NCBI GenBank assembly: GCA_039545355.1
Contig: BCJJ01000007.1
Span: 62,001-126,000 of the forward strand
Direction of reading: 5' to 3'
Source: Trichosporon coremiiforme
Taxonomy: Eukaryota; Basidiomycota; Tremellomycetes; Trichosporonales; Trichosporonaceae
DNA length: 64,000 nt
Shown here: positions 29,729 to 40,681 of the stretch, piece by piece
Layout: each line of letters opens with the position of its first letter
Position numbering within the stretch: position 1 is the stretch's first letter
The notes under the pieces: generated by a model
Told to the model about the DNA's origin: nothing
Databases searched by the model: none
Seen by the model: the letters and a program-made list of their open reading frames with translations, nothing else
Translations under genes and position numbers: made by a program

Positions 29729-32226
29729 ATGTCGAAAAGTAGCATTGGAAAGAAGAAGGGCCGGTCCTGGTCGCTGTCTTCTTCCGCTGCTTCCTCCATC
29801 TCCATCTCGCCTGCCACCACAACACACACGAGCACACTCCTGTTAACACCCAATCCCTCTCCCTCTCCTCCTCACTGCAAAGCCTACGACCCCTTCGCTG
29901 CCGTCGCCCCCGTCACCCCCGTCGCACCTGTGTCCGCGACCGACGACGCCGCACCTTCGTCCCCTCCTTCCCCTCCCTCTCCTCACTCTCCGAACAGCAC
30001 CTTCGGGCGCCTGTCCAGCTTCAAGCGCAAGATGGCCCGCCCCATTCAGCGGTCCTACTCCCAGTCCCACGCCCACGGACAGTACAGCATCAGCAGCAGC
30101 AGCAATCACGGCCTGGGCCAGGGCGCGACCGTCGTCCGCACGCCAATGGACGCGACCGCGCACATGCAGCACGCGAGCATTTCATACACGTCCTCGGCCG
30201 CGACGCAGAGCCGGCAAAAGTGCACGCAGTACCCGCACCGCCAGTCTTCGCTGCGGTCCGCAAACGGCTCGCCGATGAACGGTGCCTCGGCACGGCGGCC
30301 GAGCGTTGGCTCCGCTGCGCCGGCGCAATCGATCCCTCGCGCACCCCGCATCGAACCGAGCCTCGAGGGCCCAGCGTTCGAGGAGGAGAAGGTCGAGATC
30401 CAGTTCATGCGCACGCCCAAGACGCAGCCGCGGAAACCGTACCAGACCGACCAGTCCGCGGACTGGTCTCACCACGCTCCCTCTTCCACCGCGTCGACTC
30501 AGGAACAGCACCAGTCGCTCCAGTTCCCCTCCAACCAGACTTATCAGCAGTATCACCAGCCCCCGTCGCGGCAGAGCTCGCAGAAGGCGCTCGCGCAGAA
30601 GTACGCCCAGCATGCGCAGCACGGCCAAAAACCGTCCGTCTCCATCTCGTACGCCCCTGCACACGTCTCAGTTAGCGCTGTGGGCGCATACGGTGCCCCC
30701 GGTCTCGTGCGCTCGCTGTCTTCGCAGAGCGCGCTGAGCGGGCACAGCGGGCAGAGCGGCAGCGCAAGCGGGCACAGCAGTGCCAGTTGCCAGACGCCGC
30801 TCACGCCGCGCACCCCACCTACGCCGCGGACACCCGAGCCCGAGAGGCCCGAGAGGACCGAAGGCGATGCGCTCGACATTGACATTGCATACCACCGCCA
30901 CCGCCTCACGAGCGGCACGACTTGCACGGGCCGGTCGTCTATGACCATCACGGCCGAGAATGCTGCGACGTCGTTGGGCTCGCACCACTCGTCTTCGTTG
31001 GGTTCCTCTCATGGCCACGGGTCTTACAGCACGCACGGCACGCAGCCGCTGCAGGTCCACCCGACCAGCCTGCGGACGCACCGGTCACATACGTCGCTTG
31101 CGCCATCGCTCGCGCCCTCCCCATCGCCTCGCGCACACGCGCCCTCCCCCTCCGTCGCCAGTTTCGCGTCCACGATCGACGAGGAGGTGTCCCCCCGCCT
31201 GCCGAACCCGATGCCGCGCCGCCGGCCCTCGCAGACCTCCAAGCCCGACGGCCCCTTCTCCCCCGTCGTGGTGGGACACCAGATCCGCCCCTCGACAGAA
31301 TCGAGTACGCTCGTCACGCTCCGCTTCGCGTTCTCGCTCGACACGGATCCGAACACGCACACAGTCACCCTGACGCTGGACACGCTGCGGCCCGCGGGCG
31401 GCAGGCTGGTGCAGTTCGTCGAGGACGCTCTGCGCCCATACTCGGCGAGCAGCGCGAGTCTGATCGGAAGTGGCGAGAGCGTCAACTCCGTCTACTCGAC
31501 TGCAGCGTACGAGGGCGCGAATGAGAATGGGCCCGATATGACGGATGGATCGAGCGCTGAGAGCGCCGAGGACGGAGACAGCGACTTTGAGTACGACCCG
31601 AATCCGTCGTATCAGTTCTTCCAGTGAGTCATGGCGCCGAGCCAGCGTCAGCTGGCGAGGGCACATTGTTGAGAGGAGCAACGCTGACAATCCACAGGGA
31701 GGAATACCTCGAAGTCATGGAGGAGACTGAGCGCGTGTCTCCCATTCCCGCGCTGCGACCCGGCCGCCGTGCCCCGCTCTCCTCCTGTCCGACGCCGCTG
31801 CCGCCGCTCGCCGAGCTGCCCTCGCTCACCGTGCGTCCGCGCGCGACGCCGAGCCCGTCCCCGCACTGGCCCTCGTCGGCGAGTTACGCCCACTCCAACT
31901 CCTCGCACAGCTACACCAACTCAGGTTGGAGTGGCTCTGCCTCCGTGTCGCGCGAGAACTCGCAGCGGTCCGTCACGTCCTCTGTTATGCGCCGGAAGCG
32001 CGCGTCCACGTGTCCCTCTGCCAGTGGTGTCGTGACGGAGCTCACGGTTCTGCTGCAGCGCGATGCGAGTGCGTGGCACGCCATCGCCAGCAGACTGTGT
32101 TCTGGCACGTGGCCGCTGCTGGACGGACGCAGGAAGAGGGTCGAGACGGAATGTAAGTGGGCCGGCATGGCCGGGCTCGCGCAGGAGCTGGAACGCAACC
32201 CGCACTTCGTGGCGGGGTATCTCTAG
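29729..32226 (+). CDS. Large Ser/Pro-rich protein of unknown function
   Basis: Exon 1 (29729-31623) and exon 2 (31698-32226) are joined across a 74-nt intron (GTGAGT...GCTGAC...CACAG), which makes TTCTTCCA|G read through as QFFQEEYLEVMEE. The product is 807 residues. Most of it is low complexity, with Ser, Pro, Gln and His runs and many basic-Ser motifs that would suit phosphorylation. One more ordered patch, about residues 520-575, contains LVTLRFAFSLDTDPNTHTV and FVEDALRPY. The C-terminal about 60 residues (LQRDASAWHAIASRLCSG...CKWAGMAGLAQEL) look folded. No known domain is recognised; a signalling or polarity regulator would only be a guess. The start is the first ATG of the long frame; an upstream exon beginning at 29463 is an alternative. 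Confidence 0.7.
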
Positions 32227-32753
32227 CCGCCTCATTGTCCTCAGCTCCATCTCACCTCGCCATCTCGACACTCAACACTGGACGTTGCCATTCTCTCCTC
32301 TACCCTTCCCGCCTCGACCTCGTCCGAGCACTAGCCAGCCACTGGCTCCCCTTCCCCTCTCGCCCAACCAGCCGCTCAGACCAACAAGCTCAAGGCTGCC
32401 CAAACAGCCCCTTCATATGCCAAAAAACCAGCGATCCCAGTTTAACGATCTGGTAGATACCGCCCCAACGCACGCACCACGCTCATTACCTTTCCCGCCC
32501 TCAGACTCTCGTTCTCGTTCTCGTCCATTCCGGTTGTACACTTTATAGAATATATCCACGCCGCAGTGGACGCGGCGCGTTCCACCTTTGCATGCAGCTA
32601 TAGCCTTTGAGACTTTGGCTCAGCGGGAGTCGGGAGTCGGGGAAGTGTTGCCGCCGGCCGTACCGTAACAAGGTGTAGGCAATCATTAGCCTCCCACTTT
32701 ACAACTGCCAATCCCCAAAGCGACAAGGCAACGCAGAAAGTTGCGAATGCGTG
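32227..32753. other. Intergenic between convergent genes
   Basis: These are the 3' flanks of two converging genes. No ORF is supported. Confidence 0.5.
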
Positions 32754-35030
32754 TCATGCGTTGGTGCTACTCGTACCGCTCCATGTCCAGCTCATACTGC
32801 GTCTGCACGAGCTGGTCCATCTCCTCCTTCGTAACGGGCACAACGCGGCACAGTTCCTGCAACACCCGCTCCGTGATGGAGAGCACGAAGCGCGTATCGC
32901 TCTCCAACCTCTGGATAGTCTCGTACCAGTCGTTCTCGGCACTCCAGGACGAGTAGCCCACGTCGTCGTCGCCGCCCACATCGTCGTTGTCATGCCACGG
33001 ATCGAAGGTGCGCCAGTCCGTCTCGTGCGCCTCTGTGTTGCCTGCATCGCTGCCGGTTTCGAGGATCCACTGCCGCGTTCTTGGGCTGTGGGCGGAGAGA
33101 GAGTTGGCGGAGCTGGCGTCGGAATCCTTCCCCCTATCCGACTCGGACTCGTCGTCCGCCTCCGAGCCGGTGCTGTCCACTGCAGGCGCATCGCCGCCCT
33201 CCTCCCCAATGTCGTCGTCGGTACAAGCCGAGGCCGTGTCAGAGCCAGGGCCACGATCTGAGTCGTGCCCCCCAGCTCCGCCTCCCGTGGACGCTTCAGA
33301 CACTTCGCCGTCGCTGGAGCTGTCCTCGGGAAAGTAGTCCCATGTGGGGTCATGGGGTCATGGCCGTCCTTCCAGTGTTGCACGATGCGGCGCCAGAGAC
33401 CCTTACTCTCCGGTCGGTTACGCTGCTCCTCGGCCGAGAAGTCGAGATACGCCGCCAAGGTGTCCAGCCGCCGCGACTCCGCACGAATCTTGATAGCCAG
33501 CTCCGTGGGTAGGCCCTTGTGCACGAGACAGGCGAGGATATCAGCGTCGACGGCATCTTGAACGGGAGTCGGGAGTCTCTCCGTAATGGGGATGTCGACG
33601 TTCACGGCGCTCAGGCGCACGACACCGGCAGCCATGAAGTCGACATAGGTCTGTATACCAGCCAGATCTGCGGTGGTCTGGTACCTGTCGAACTTGCGCT
33701 TGGGCGTTGGGTCTTCCGGCATCTCCACGTCCGTGACCTGATCGCCAAGTCTGTCGAGCCATGCCGTGTTCGCTGGTCTGGGTGATCGCTCATCGGCCGT
33801 AAACCGTAGCGGAAGTGCGGCGTGGATGTCCATCTCCATGACTTGCGCGTACGCCATCCCACCACGGCCCTGCACGGGAACGCTGAGGTCGGCGAGCTCG
33901 CCGGCATTCGAGAACTCCACCGCTATCCGCCCCGAGGAGAGGACGTACATGCGCGCAAACTTGCAGTCGATGACGACGCAGCCGTAGACCGACCCGCACA
34001 TCTCGAAGAGGTTGAGCAGGTTTGCGACGGCGGCGGCGAAGGCTTTCCGCGCCGCCTGGCGGAGACGGGGCATGCCGGCGTCATGGATGACCTGCTCTGC
34101 TTCCTCGGGCTTCACGCTCTGGAACAGTCCTTCGGGCTGCCTGTCAGCGAAGGGCACCCGTTGAATCATTGTACGCACAATCTCGCCCAGCTCTAGCCAC
34201 CGCTTCCTGGCTTCGTAGTGCACTCGCTCGTCCACGTTGTCACGCAGCACCAGTTCACAGGCATCGATTCTCTCCTGCGCGCTCATACTCTTCCAGAGCT
34301 CTTTGTCGTATACCCGAAACAGGTCGTTTGGCCGGCGGTACGGACAGGCTGCAATCTCCACCGGACACTCGCCGATCGCAGACGCCGATTGCAAGCGGCT
34401 TCTGGCGACGAGCAGGACGGCAGGCCGTCGCGGGCCCTCCCTGTATCGAAGGTGTGTTCTGCTCCACTGGCGATAATTCTTGTCAAAGATGCCTCGATAC
34501 AGTTGCGAGAACGAAGTCTGCGCGAAGGGCACCCCATCACCTACAGAGATGAAGCGGAGCGAGAAGACGGTACGGGCCAGCAGCGACTGCTTCAGGTATC
34601 GGTCGCCCTGGAAATGCCACTTGGCGTCATCGCAGTCTAGATCTTGGGTCCAGAAGTGGATCCCCTCCCCTTCGAACGCCTCCTTGATCACGAAGAGGCT
34701 GGTGAGGCGGTGAAAGTTCTTCCGCAGGCGGTAGTTGCCCACCCAGCGGCTCGTGAAGTCCCCTTCCAGGTCAGATATGATCTGCTTGTAGTCTGGAAGA
34801 CCCGTTATGCGCTCGATCGACGAGGGTTGCTTGCATTGCAAGTGTGCGAGGAACGTGTTGTCGCGAGGGTGTCCGGGGTAGTAGATGCGAGGCGAAGGGG
34901 GTCTTTCATAGTGCTTGTCGTGTTTTGCGCCCTTCACCGGGTTGCGGCAGTTTGGGCTGTCATCATAGAAGATGGACCGGGTCGGCTGTCGCTCAAACTG
35001 TCCCAAGTTGTTGGCCGAGATGTCGACCAT
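32754..35030 (-). CDS. Unrecognised large acidic-tailed protein, copy 1, frameshifted
   Basis: This is a paralog of the gene at 53789-56026; both start MVD...NLGQFE/DLGQFE with FYDDSPNCR. The core matches throughout (TSRWVG-YRLR-NFHR, YRGIFDK-YR, THLRYREGPRRP, LLVARSRLQS, the NLLNL-MCG-VYG block, RIAVEFSNAGEL). A 42-nt intron (34137-34178, GTGCGT...GACAGGCAG) sits where copy 2 has its 33-nt intron; it is in frame and may be retained. At 33346-33361 the 8-mer GGGGTCAT is duplicated in tandem, which shifts the frame. The homologous acidic tail, ending QTQYELDMERYE, continues in another frame to 32767, while the shifted frame stays open to 32754. Without the 8 bp and the intron the length would be 737 residues, against 734 in copy 2. 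Function unknown. Confidence 0.7.
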   Translation of the reverse strand: MVDISANNLGQFERQPTRSIFYDDSPNCRNPVKGAKHDKHYERPPSPRIYYPGHPRDNTFLAHLQCKQPSSIERITGLPDYKQIISDLEGDFTSRWVGNYRLRKNFHRLTSLFVIKEAFEGEGIHFWTQDLDCDDAKWHFQGDRYLKQSLLARTVFSLRFISVGDGVPFAQTSFSQLYRGIFDKNYRQWSRTHLRYREGPRRPAVLLVARSRLQSASAIGECPVEIAACPYRRPNDLFRVYDKELWKSMSAQERIDACELVLRDNVDERVHYEARKRWLELGEIVRTMIQRVPFADRQPEGLFQSVKPEEAEQVIHDAGMPRLRQAARKAFAAAVANLLNLFEMCGSVYGCVVIDCKFARMYVLSSGRIAVEFSNAGELADLSVPVQGRGGMAYAQVMEMDIHAALPLRFTADERSPRPANTAWLDRLGDQVTDVEMPEDPTPKRKFDRYQTTADLAGIQTYVDFMAAGVVRLSAVNVDIPITERLPTPVQDAVDADILACLVHKGLPTELAIKIRAESRRLDTLAAYLDFSAEEQRNRPESKGLWRRIVQHWKDGHDPMTPHGTTFPRTAPATAKCLKRPREAELGGTTQIVALALTRPRLVPTTTLGRRAAMRLQWTAPARRRTTSPSRIGGRIPTPAPPTLSPPTAQERGSGSSKPAAMQATQRRTRRTGAPSIRGMTTTMWAATTTWATRPGVPRTTGTRLSRGWRAIRASCSPSRSGCCRNCAALCPLRRRRWTSSCRRSMSWTWSGTSSTNA
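33346..33361 (+). repeat. 8-bp tandem duplication causing a frameshift
   Basis: GGGGTCAT occurs twice head to tail inside the copy-1 gene, and copy 2 has a single equivalent. The extra 8 bp explain the change of homologous frame exactly. Confidence 0.8.
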
Positions 35031-35808
35031 GGTGAACGATTGAGCATCAGAAGATGGAAGTGATGTCCAGCTTTGGCTTTCCAGTGAGGTTTAACAACGC
35101 GAATCAGGCACGGACGCGGGCTACTTTGTCCGGACAGTGTTGCGATGACGGTGCAGAAAAGAGATGGGCAGTGTACGGGCATGCATCGAACATCGAGAAA
35201 AAGGAAACTTACAAGACAAGGATGTCCTGAACCCGAGTCAAGGCTCTCGAATTTGCAACTCCACACGTAGTGTGAAGCGCATAGGGAGCCTCCGGCTTAT
35301 ATCAAGGTCTGGATATCGCTCTTCCCCCCAACCGGGTACCGCAAATCAATGGGAGTGATGAGCAGGGGCCAGCACTTGTTCTCTCTTGGAGGCAGAGGTG
35401 CCGGCAGGCCAGGGGGTGTTGAAAAGAATGGAGACGAGGGAGTGGACGGAGGATTGGGGGAGGTCGAAGGAGAGATGGAGTGGTCGTCAGTGCTTTCAGT
35501 ATATCGGCTTGAGGGTGCTCGAGGCGAAGGGTGGAATGTGACTTCGGCTGACGACGACCTCCAGTGTCGGGCGTCGTCGCTGAGCAGAAAATGTTGAAGA
35601 AGAGGAGAAAGGAGAGGAGCGTCTGGCAAAAGAGAGCAGTTTGGTGAAAGAGTACTGAGCGGACAGGCAGAGCATGTCCGTCAGGGCACCTCCACCACAA
35701 GGCTGGTTGACTGGACCTCCACCTCGAAACAACGGCAAAGGCGACTTAACCACGACACTGTGGAGGCTACACCCTTCCGACTCTAACAACATACCCTCCC
35801 CTGTCGCC
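35031..35808. other. Divergent promoter region
   Basis: It separates the divergent large-family copy 1 and the DNA glycosylase gene. ORFs on both strands are unsupported. Confidence 0.5.
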
Positions 35809-37263
35809 ATGTCGCAAGCATCACCCATAGCCGAAAGATTATCCAGATACGCATACTCTCCGTCACAGCGCCCTTCCCGCAGACGCCCCCGACCCCTGCC
35901 CGTCAAAGAGGAAGTCGCTTCTTCGTCAGACTCTGAAGGAAGCGGCGACGATTACGATGGCAGCCCAAGCGAGAGCGACGCCGAAGCTCCTAGGGAGCGA
36001 GTGAAGAAGAGAAGGGCCGATGGCACCGTGGTTAGCTATGGCTGGCCGAAGAACGTCAAGGTCGCCCACCCTTCCAAGTATGAAGGCTATCCTGAGCTTG
36101 ACGACCTCCTGCGCCCTGGACTCGATGGTGAGTTTGACTTGCCGGCGACAACTGACAAACAGTGGTGTATGTTGGAATCAAGTGCGTTAAATGATGAGGC
36201 TTGAACTGACGGACAGCCCGGGTAAGAAGTCTTCTTTGGAAGGTCACTTCTTCGCGCATTCGACCAATAAGTTCTGGGTAAGTGAAGAGGGAAGACATGG
36301 TTTTGACAGAGCAGCGATCACTGCACGGCAGCGGATTGACTCCGCGGCTATTCACTCCTTACGAGGATCTGAAACTCCCGGACCAGTGCAACATCGGTCT
36401 CACGAATCTCGTGGATCGCTGTACGGCCATGGTGAGTTGCGGACGTGCATACTGAACTGACTTGCCAGGCGTCCGAGCTCACGACCTTGGAGCAACGCAT
36501 TGCGGTCTATAGCCTCGCTAAGAAGCTGGCTGAAAACGGCCCGAAGGTTGCCTGTCTAGTTGGCAAAGGCATCTGGCAGCAGTTCGAGTCCATCGTGAAG
36601 CGGACGGCCACGCCAGCATCCGGAAACGGAGAGGCGGTGAAACAAGAAGACGAAGCTGGTCCCAGTCAGGGGACCAACAGGACTCCGCGAGTCGTTCGCT
36701 ACAGCCTACAGAACGGACAAGTGACCGAGGACCTAGCTTCGGCGGCCAGCAGCCAAGTCAAGGCTGAGCCTGACTCACCATCCTTTTCGTCTGCATCCGT
36801 GGGAGAAGTGGAGGCCAACCTCCTAGATGACGGTCTTGACGAGCCCATCACTCCGATGCGAAACGGACGTAGCCCAACCATCACACCGACCCCGCTAGGC
36901 AGGAAGGGCAAGGCCAAAGCTACGCCGAAGCCGAAACCGCCCAAGAGACCGTTCCTCTGGGACGCTCCTCAAATGTATCGCCTCCCGTCCACAGCTGACG
37001 GTGGATACACCTACCTCTGGGTCGTGCCGAACACCTCGGGGCTGGAGCGGTCCACCCTTGGCGAGCAGATCGAGCATTTCTCTGCCCTGAAGCGACTCGT
37101 GGACCTGCGCAAGCGCGGTGAGGGTCCTCTCGCTCCGGACGAGAATGGCAATGAGCCCCCTCCCGTCGAGGACGTGTTCTGGAATATTGACCTGGACGCT
37201 GTGAAGCAGACGTGCGAGGACGAGAAGAACAAGCGTCCCGTGAACAAGAAGCGCAAGCAGTAG
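35809..37263 (+). CDS. Thymine-DNA glycosylase (TDG/Mug-type uracil-DNA glycosylase)
   Basis: Five exons: 35809-36127, 36163-36181 (only 19 nt), 36217-36277, 36315-36431 and 36469-37263. The introns are 35, 35, 37 and 37 nt. The product is 436 residues. Joining exons 2 and 3 creates the active-site motif VVYVGINPG (about residues 107-115; the Asn, about 113, is the catalytic residue in the family), then SLEGHFFAHSTNKFW, HGSGLTP, IGLTNLVDR and KVACLVGKGIWQQF, which follow the human TDG order. The N-terminus is Ser/acidic with a basic nuclear-type patch (RVKKRR), and the C-terminal half has an insert of about 100 acidic/Ser-rich residues before the last strand (RPFLWDAP...WVVPNTSG). The role is base-excision repair of G-T and G-U mismatches in the nucleus. 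Confidence 0.9.
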
Positions 37264-38129
37264 GATTCTGCGCCGGGCCCAACCCCCTTCATGATTGTAT
37301 CTCGCCTTACGTACTCCCATTATTGTATGCAGCTGTATCGAACCCCCAAACCATAAAGAGTGCACAGGGACATGGTCCGGAGGAGCACCGAGTCTCCGGA
37401 GTGTGCTCCCCAATGTGCATCCACTTGAAACTTAGAGCAATTGATGCGGTGTGCCAAGACCAAGCTAGTGATCGGATCCGAGGAGGATGGACACATGATG
37501 CCTGCTTCCATTCCTACAGGCGGGCATCACGGCCTCACCTGGCCAGCCGGAGCCACATGGCTGCGTGCCAAGGCCCCAATCATATGCACTCCGCTGAGGC
37601 TGGCACGATGATGGCGGTGGGGGAGCGGTGTGAAGTGACGTCCCCCAGTCCCCCGAACCCCCCGAGCGCGCCGGGCACGCAAGGGCGAGACATGAAATGC
37701 CTCACTGATGAAAGTAACATTCCGCGCCACACCGCCAACGAGTCGAATCTAATCTCTGAGCAGGCTCGGCTGGAACAGCGCCACAACTTTGTCCACTTTG
37801 TCCCGCTTGGTAGCCCGACTGAAAGGTCGAGAAGAGAGGAGCAATATCCGAGTCACATAGGAGGAAGGGCCCCAGAACTGCGCTGCGCTCACACCACTGC
37901 ACCGCGGTACCGCTGATGGCAATCTCGGGCGGTCAAGCTGTCAGGCTGCCAGGCTGCCAGCTGCTGCCGGGCTGCCAGGTTGCCCACTCGAAGCCTAAAG
38001 CCAGAAGCATCTCCAGCGGCTCCTGTCAGTCTGGTACAATCGGCACACGACCCCAACTTACTCCAACCGCCGTCGGAACCGCGATGCGCTGCCCTCTTGG
38101 GATTGTGGCACTGCGCCATTTTGGTAGTG
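37264..38129. other. Intergenic, no gene seen
   Basis: It includes short GGCTGCCA-like direct repeats around 37945-37980 and the promoter of the next gene. Confidence 0.5.
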
Positions 38130-38136
38130 TATAAAA
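38130..38136 (+). promoter_or_regulatory. TATA box of the secreted 8-Cys protein gene
   Basis: TATAAAA lies 107 bp before the ATG at 38237. Confidence 0.5.
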
Positions 38137-38236
38137 GGGACAGCAATGATCGGCCCGCCAGAGCCTGTCCCGAGCGTACTGTATCATCGAGTTGATCCAC
38201 ATCGTACTGCATCGTAACCCGAACACCAGAGCAAAC

Positions 38237-39153
38237 ATGAAGATAACCCTCCTCTCCATTCTTGCTTCGGCGGCGCTGAGCTCCGCCGCTGCAATCGCCG
38301 ACCCCGTCGCAGAATGGGAGCAACGCTTCCTCGCGCGCCAGGACTGGGCGCACGACAATTCCTCCCTCAAGCTGATCGGATTCAAGCGGTGGGTTCTCCC
38401 TCTCTCTCCGCCTTCTGTGTTGAGCGGTGGCCTAACGGCAGCATCGAGATGAATGACGAAGAGCGCAGCACGATCGACGCAGCGACGCGCGCCGACCCCG
38501 CCACCTGGGCCGAAATGTCCCTCTCCTCCTCGGCGTTCTGGCACCCGGACCTGCACGAGCTGCGCGTCTACTTCCCCGTCCGGGATGCGCTGCTGTACCA
38601 CGGCCGCTCTCTCGTTGAGGCAAACGAGCGCGGCGAGCTCGCCGAAAGGTCTCTCGACGGCGATCTGCGCATCCTCGGCCGTCGGGCTACCGACGACGTG
38701 CACGGCGTGCCCAGCAATGTGATCCGGGACGGGCTCGTGCTCCTCTCCACCCCCTGGGCGCACACTTACAAGCGTGCGGACAACGTGTACGTGTACGACT
38801 TTGGCATCCGCAGTGCCCACGATCATCACGATGCCCATTTGGACGCGAGGGACAAGAAGGGCAAGGTGTCCTGCTACAAGAACCACGGGAACAAGATCTG
38901 CTCCTTCCTCCCCGGGTGCAGGCAGAATCGGTGTGCGGCGCCGAGTCGGTCTTCAAAGTCTTGCGTCGACTACAATGGATGGCCCGTGAGTATTTTTCGC
39001 ATGAAGGGGAGATTTGATGAGGAGAGGAGGGAGGAAAGCTGGTACGCTAACGCTCAGTACAAGGACTGCAAGGGAAAGAGCAAGAAGGGCTTCATTGGGA
39101 GCGACTGCCAGGTCGCCCTCGCAAAGGGCAAGTGCTGGAACGAGGTGATGTAA
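38237..39153 (+). CDS. Secreted protein with a C-terminal 8-cysteine domain, unknown function
   Basis: Three exons: 38237-38388, 38442-38985 and 39058-39153. The introns are 53 nt (CTAAC branch) and 72 nt (CTAAC branch); the second is in frame and could be retained. The product is 263 residues. A signal peptide (MKITLLSILASAALSSAAA) precedes an about 170-residue region without Cys, then a His-rich linker (SAHDHHDAHLDARDKKGK) and a compact basic domain with eight cysteines (SCYK, KIC, GCRQ, RCAA, SCVD, DCKG, DCQV, KCWN), which would allow four disulfides. KK/KR-like sites before the Cys domain could permit proteolytic release. I do not recognise the family. Effector, antimicrobial or cell-wall roles are possible but not shown. 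Confidence 0.78.
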
Positions 39154-40681
39154 GCCGAGCGAAGCGGAGCGAGCAGAGCGAATCACCCTCCAGGTACACA
39201 CGTTTTTGCCTCCCTTCCTCTTCAATCTCTCGCAACCACACTCATTTCAAAAGCACCCAGTTCGAATCTTGAGTACGACGCAGTTAGCGCTATCAGTAAG
39301 GATCAGAAGTAGGCGCTATCGGTAGTGATCAGAAGTCGGCCGGAATCAATCAGTACACGACCGTGATGATGAGACAACAGTTATGGCAGAAGTATCAATA
39401 TCCGTCCACGGACATGTCTGCAGACTGGCCCCAAGCAGGGCTCAGAAGGGGCTCAGAAGGGGCTCAGAAGGGGCGCGGCTATCATGGCTATCTGCTTTCG
39501 GCCAATCAGCCGTCATCACGCTCGCTTGCTCGGTGCCCGCAAGTCGTCCGAGCTGAGGTATGCCGAAAGCGCCGACGACAATCAGAAATCCAGTTGTGCC
39601 AAGCAGAGCGTACGCGTCAGTTATGGTGACTCAGGCTTGACCGGGACATCCGGGACATATCACTGGAGGACACTCTGCTCCGGTCACAAGTCAGGTCGGG
39701 AGCGCCGACGCCTCACGATGAGAGGCGCTCTTGGGATTAATCTCTTGGGGCGCTGTGCCAGGCGTGTCAGACACGGCCAGCAGACGTTTAAAGCCAGCGT
39801 CAGAGGGATAAAGCTCGGGGTCTCACATGGGCGTCGATTGGCCATCACGCGGCGTCACCATGTCTTTCCACGCCTCATGTACCTGCCCTCCACCAGTCCC
39901 AGTGTTTCAAGCGGGCAGGACAAGGGCACGACGGGCTCGGCGTGCGCGGCGCTGAGCGCTTTTTTCCTGCTGGCCCTCCTGCGTATTGAGATACCCGGTC
40001 GATCGCCAGGGAAACGGTGCTCGTCAGTCTCGGCTGGGTTTTGAACATTTTACAGTTTGCGAGGGGGATGAGAGGATGTGCAGCCACATTGAGTTCCGCC
40101 ATTGGTCGATAGTGGAGAGAGGAGGGTCAGGAACGCTTTGTCGAGCTTTAGGCGGGTTTTAGCCACGCCTTCGTTGCCGCTGTGCAGGGTCCGGAGACGC
40201 GAGCAGGGATGGGATGGAGGGATGTGGAGGTGGAGAAGAAACAGTTGCTTGGGGAGCGGGGAGTGCTTTAGTCGTGGGGATGTTGTACGCGGAAGAAGAG
40301 GACGGTGAGTGGAGATAGTCGGTGTTAGGGCGGGCGGGGCTCAGGGAAGACGAGTCTGGGGCTCAAAAGGTGCCGAGCGGGGCCACGTGATCGCCTAACT
40401 GGGTGCAGTCGCCCCTCGCCCTTGTCCGTGGGTCCTCGGCACCATCTCATGTTGGACCTGACTCCCATCTCGGGACGAGCTCGAGCGTAATCCTTGACCG
40501 ACTTGGAGCCTGCATGCCCTCCTTTATAACCAAACGACGACCCCTGCTCCATCTTTTCCTCTCTTCTCCCTTTCTCCCCAGAACTCACTCTCCAAGCGGC
40601 GTCCTGTCTGTCCTTGTGTCTAGCCTGATCTCAAAGCCTTACCCTCCTTCGTACCCCGACAGCAGACGCACCGTTACCACC
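39154..40681. other. Intergenic, tandem repeat and promoter, no gene seen
   Basis: It contains near-duplicate segments at 39290-39340 (gCGCTATCgGTA-GATCAGAAG type), an 11-bp tandem repeat at 39438-39470, and a TATAAC at about 40524 before the acyl-CoA ligase gene. Confidence 0.5.
39438..39470 (+). repeat. 11-bp tandem repeat, three copies
   Basis: GGGCTCAGAAG is repeated three times without mismatch in intergenic DNA. Confidence 0.8.

Noticed and set aside
39438..39470. CRISPR-like or regulatory repeat array
   Set aside because: It is a perfect head-to-tail 11-bp tandem repeat with no spacers in a eukaryotic genome, so a simple minisatellite.
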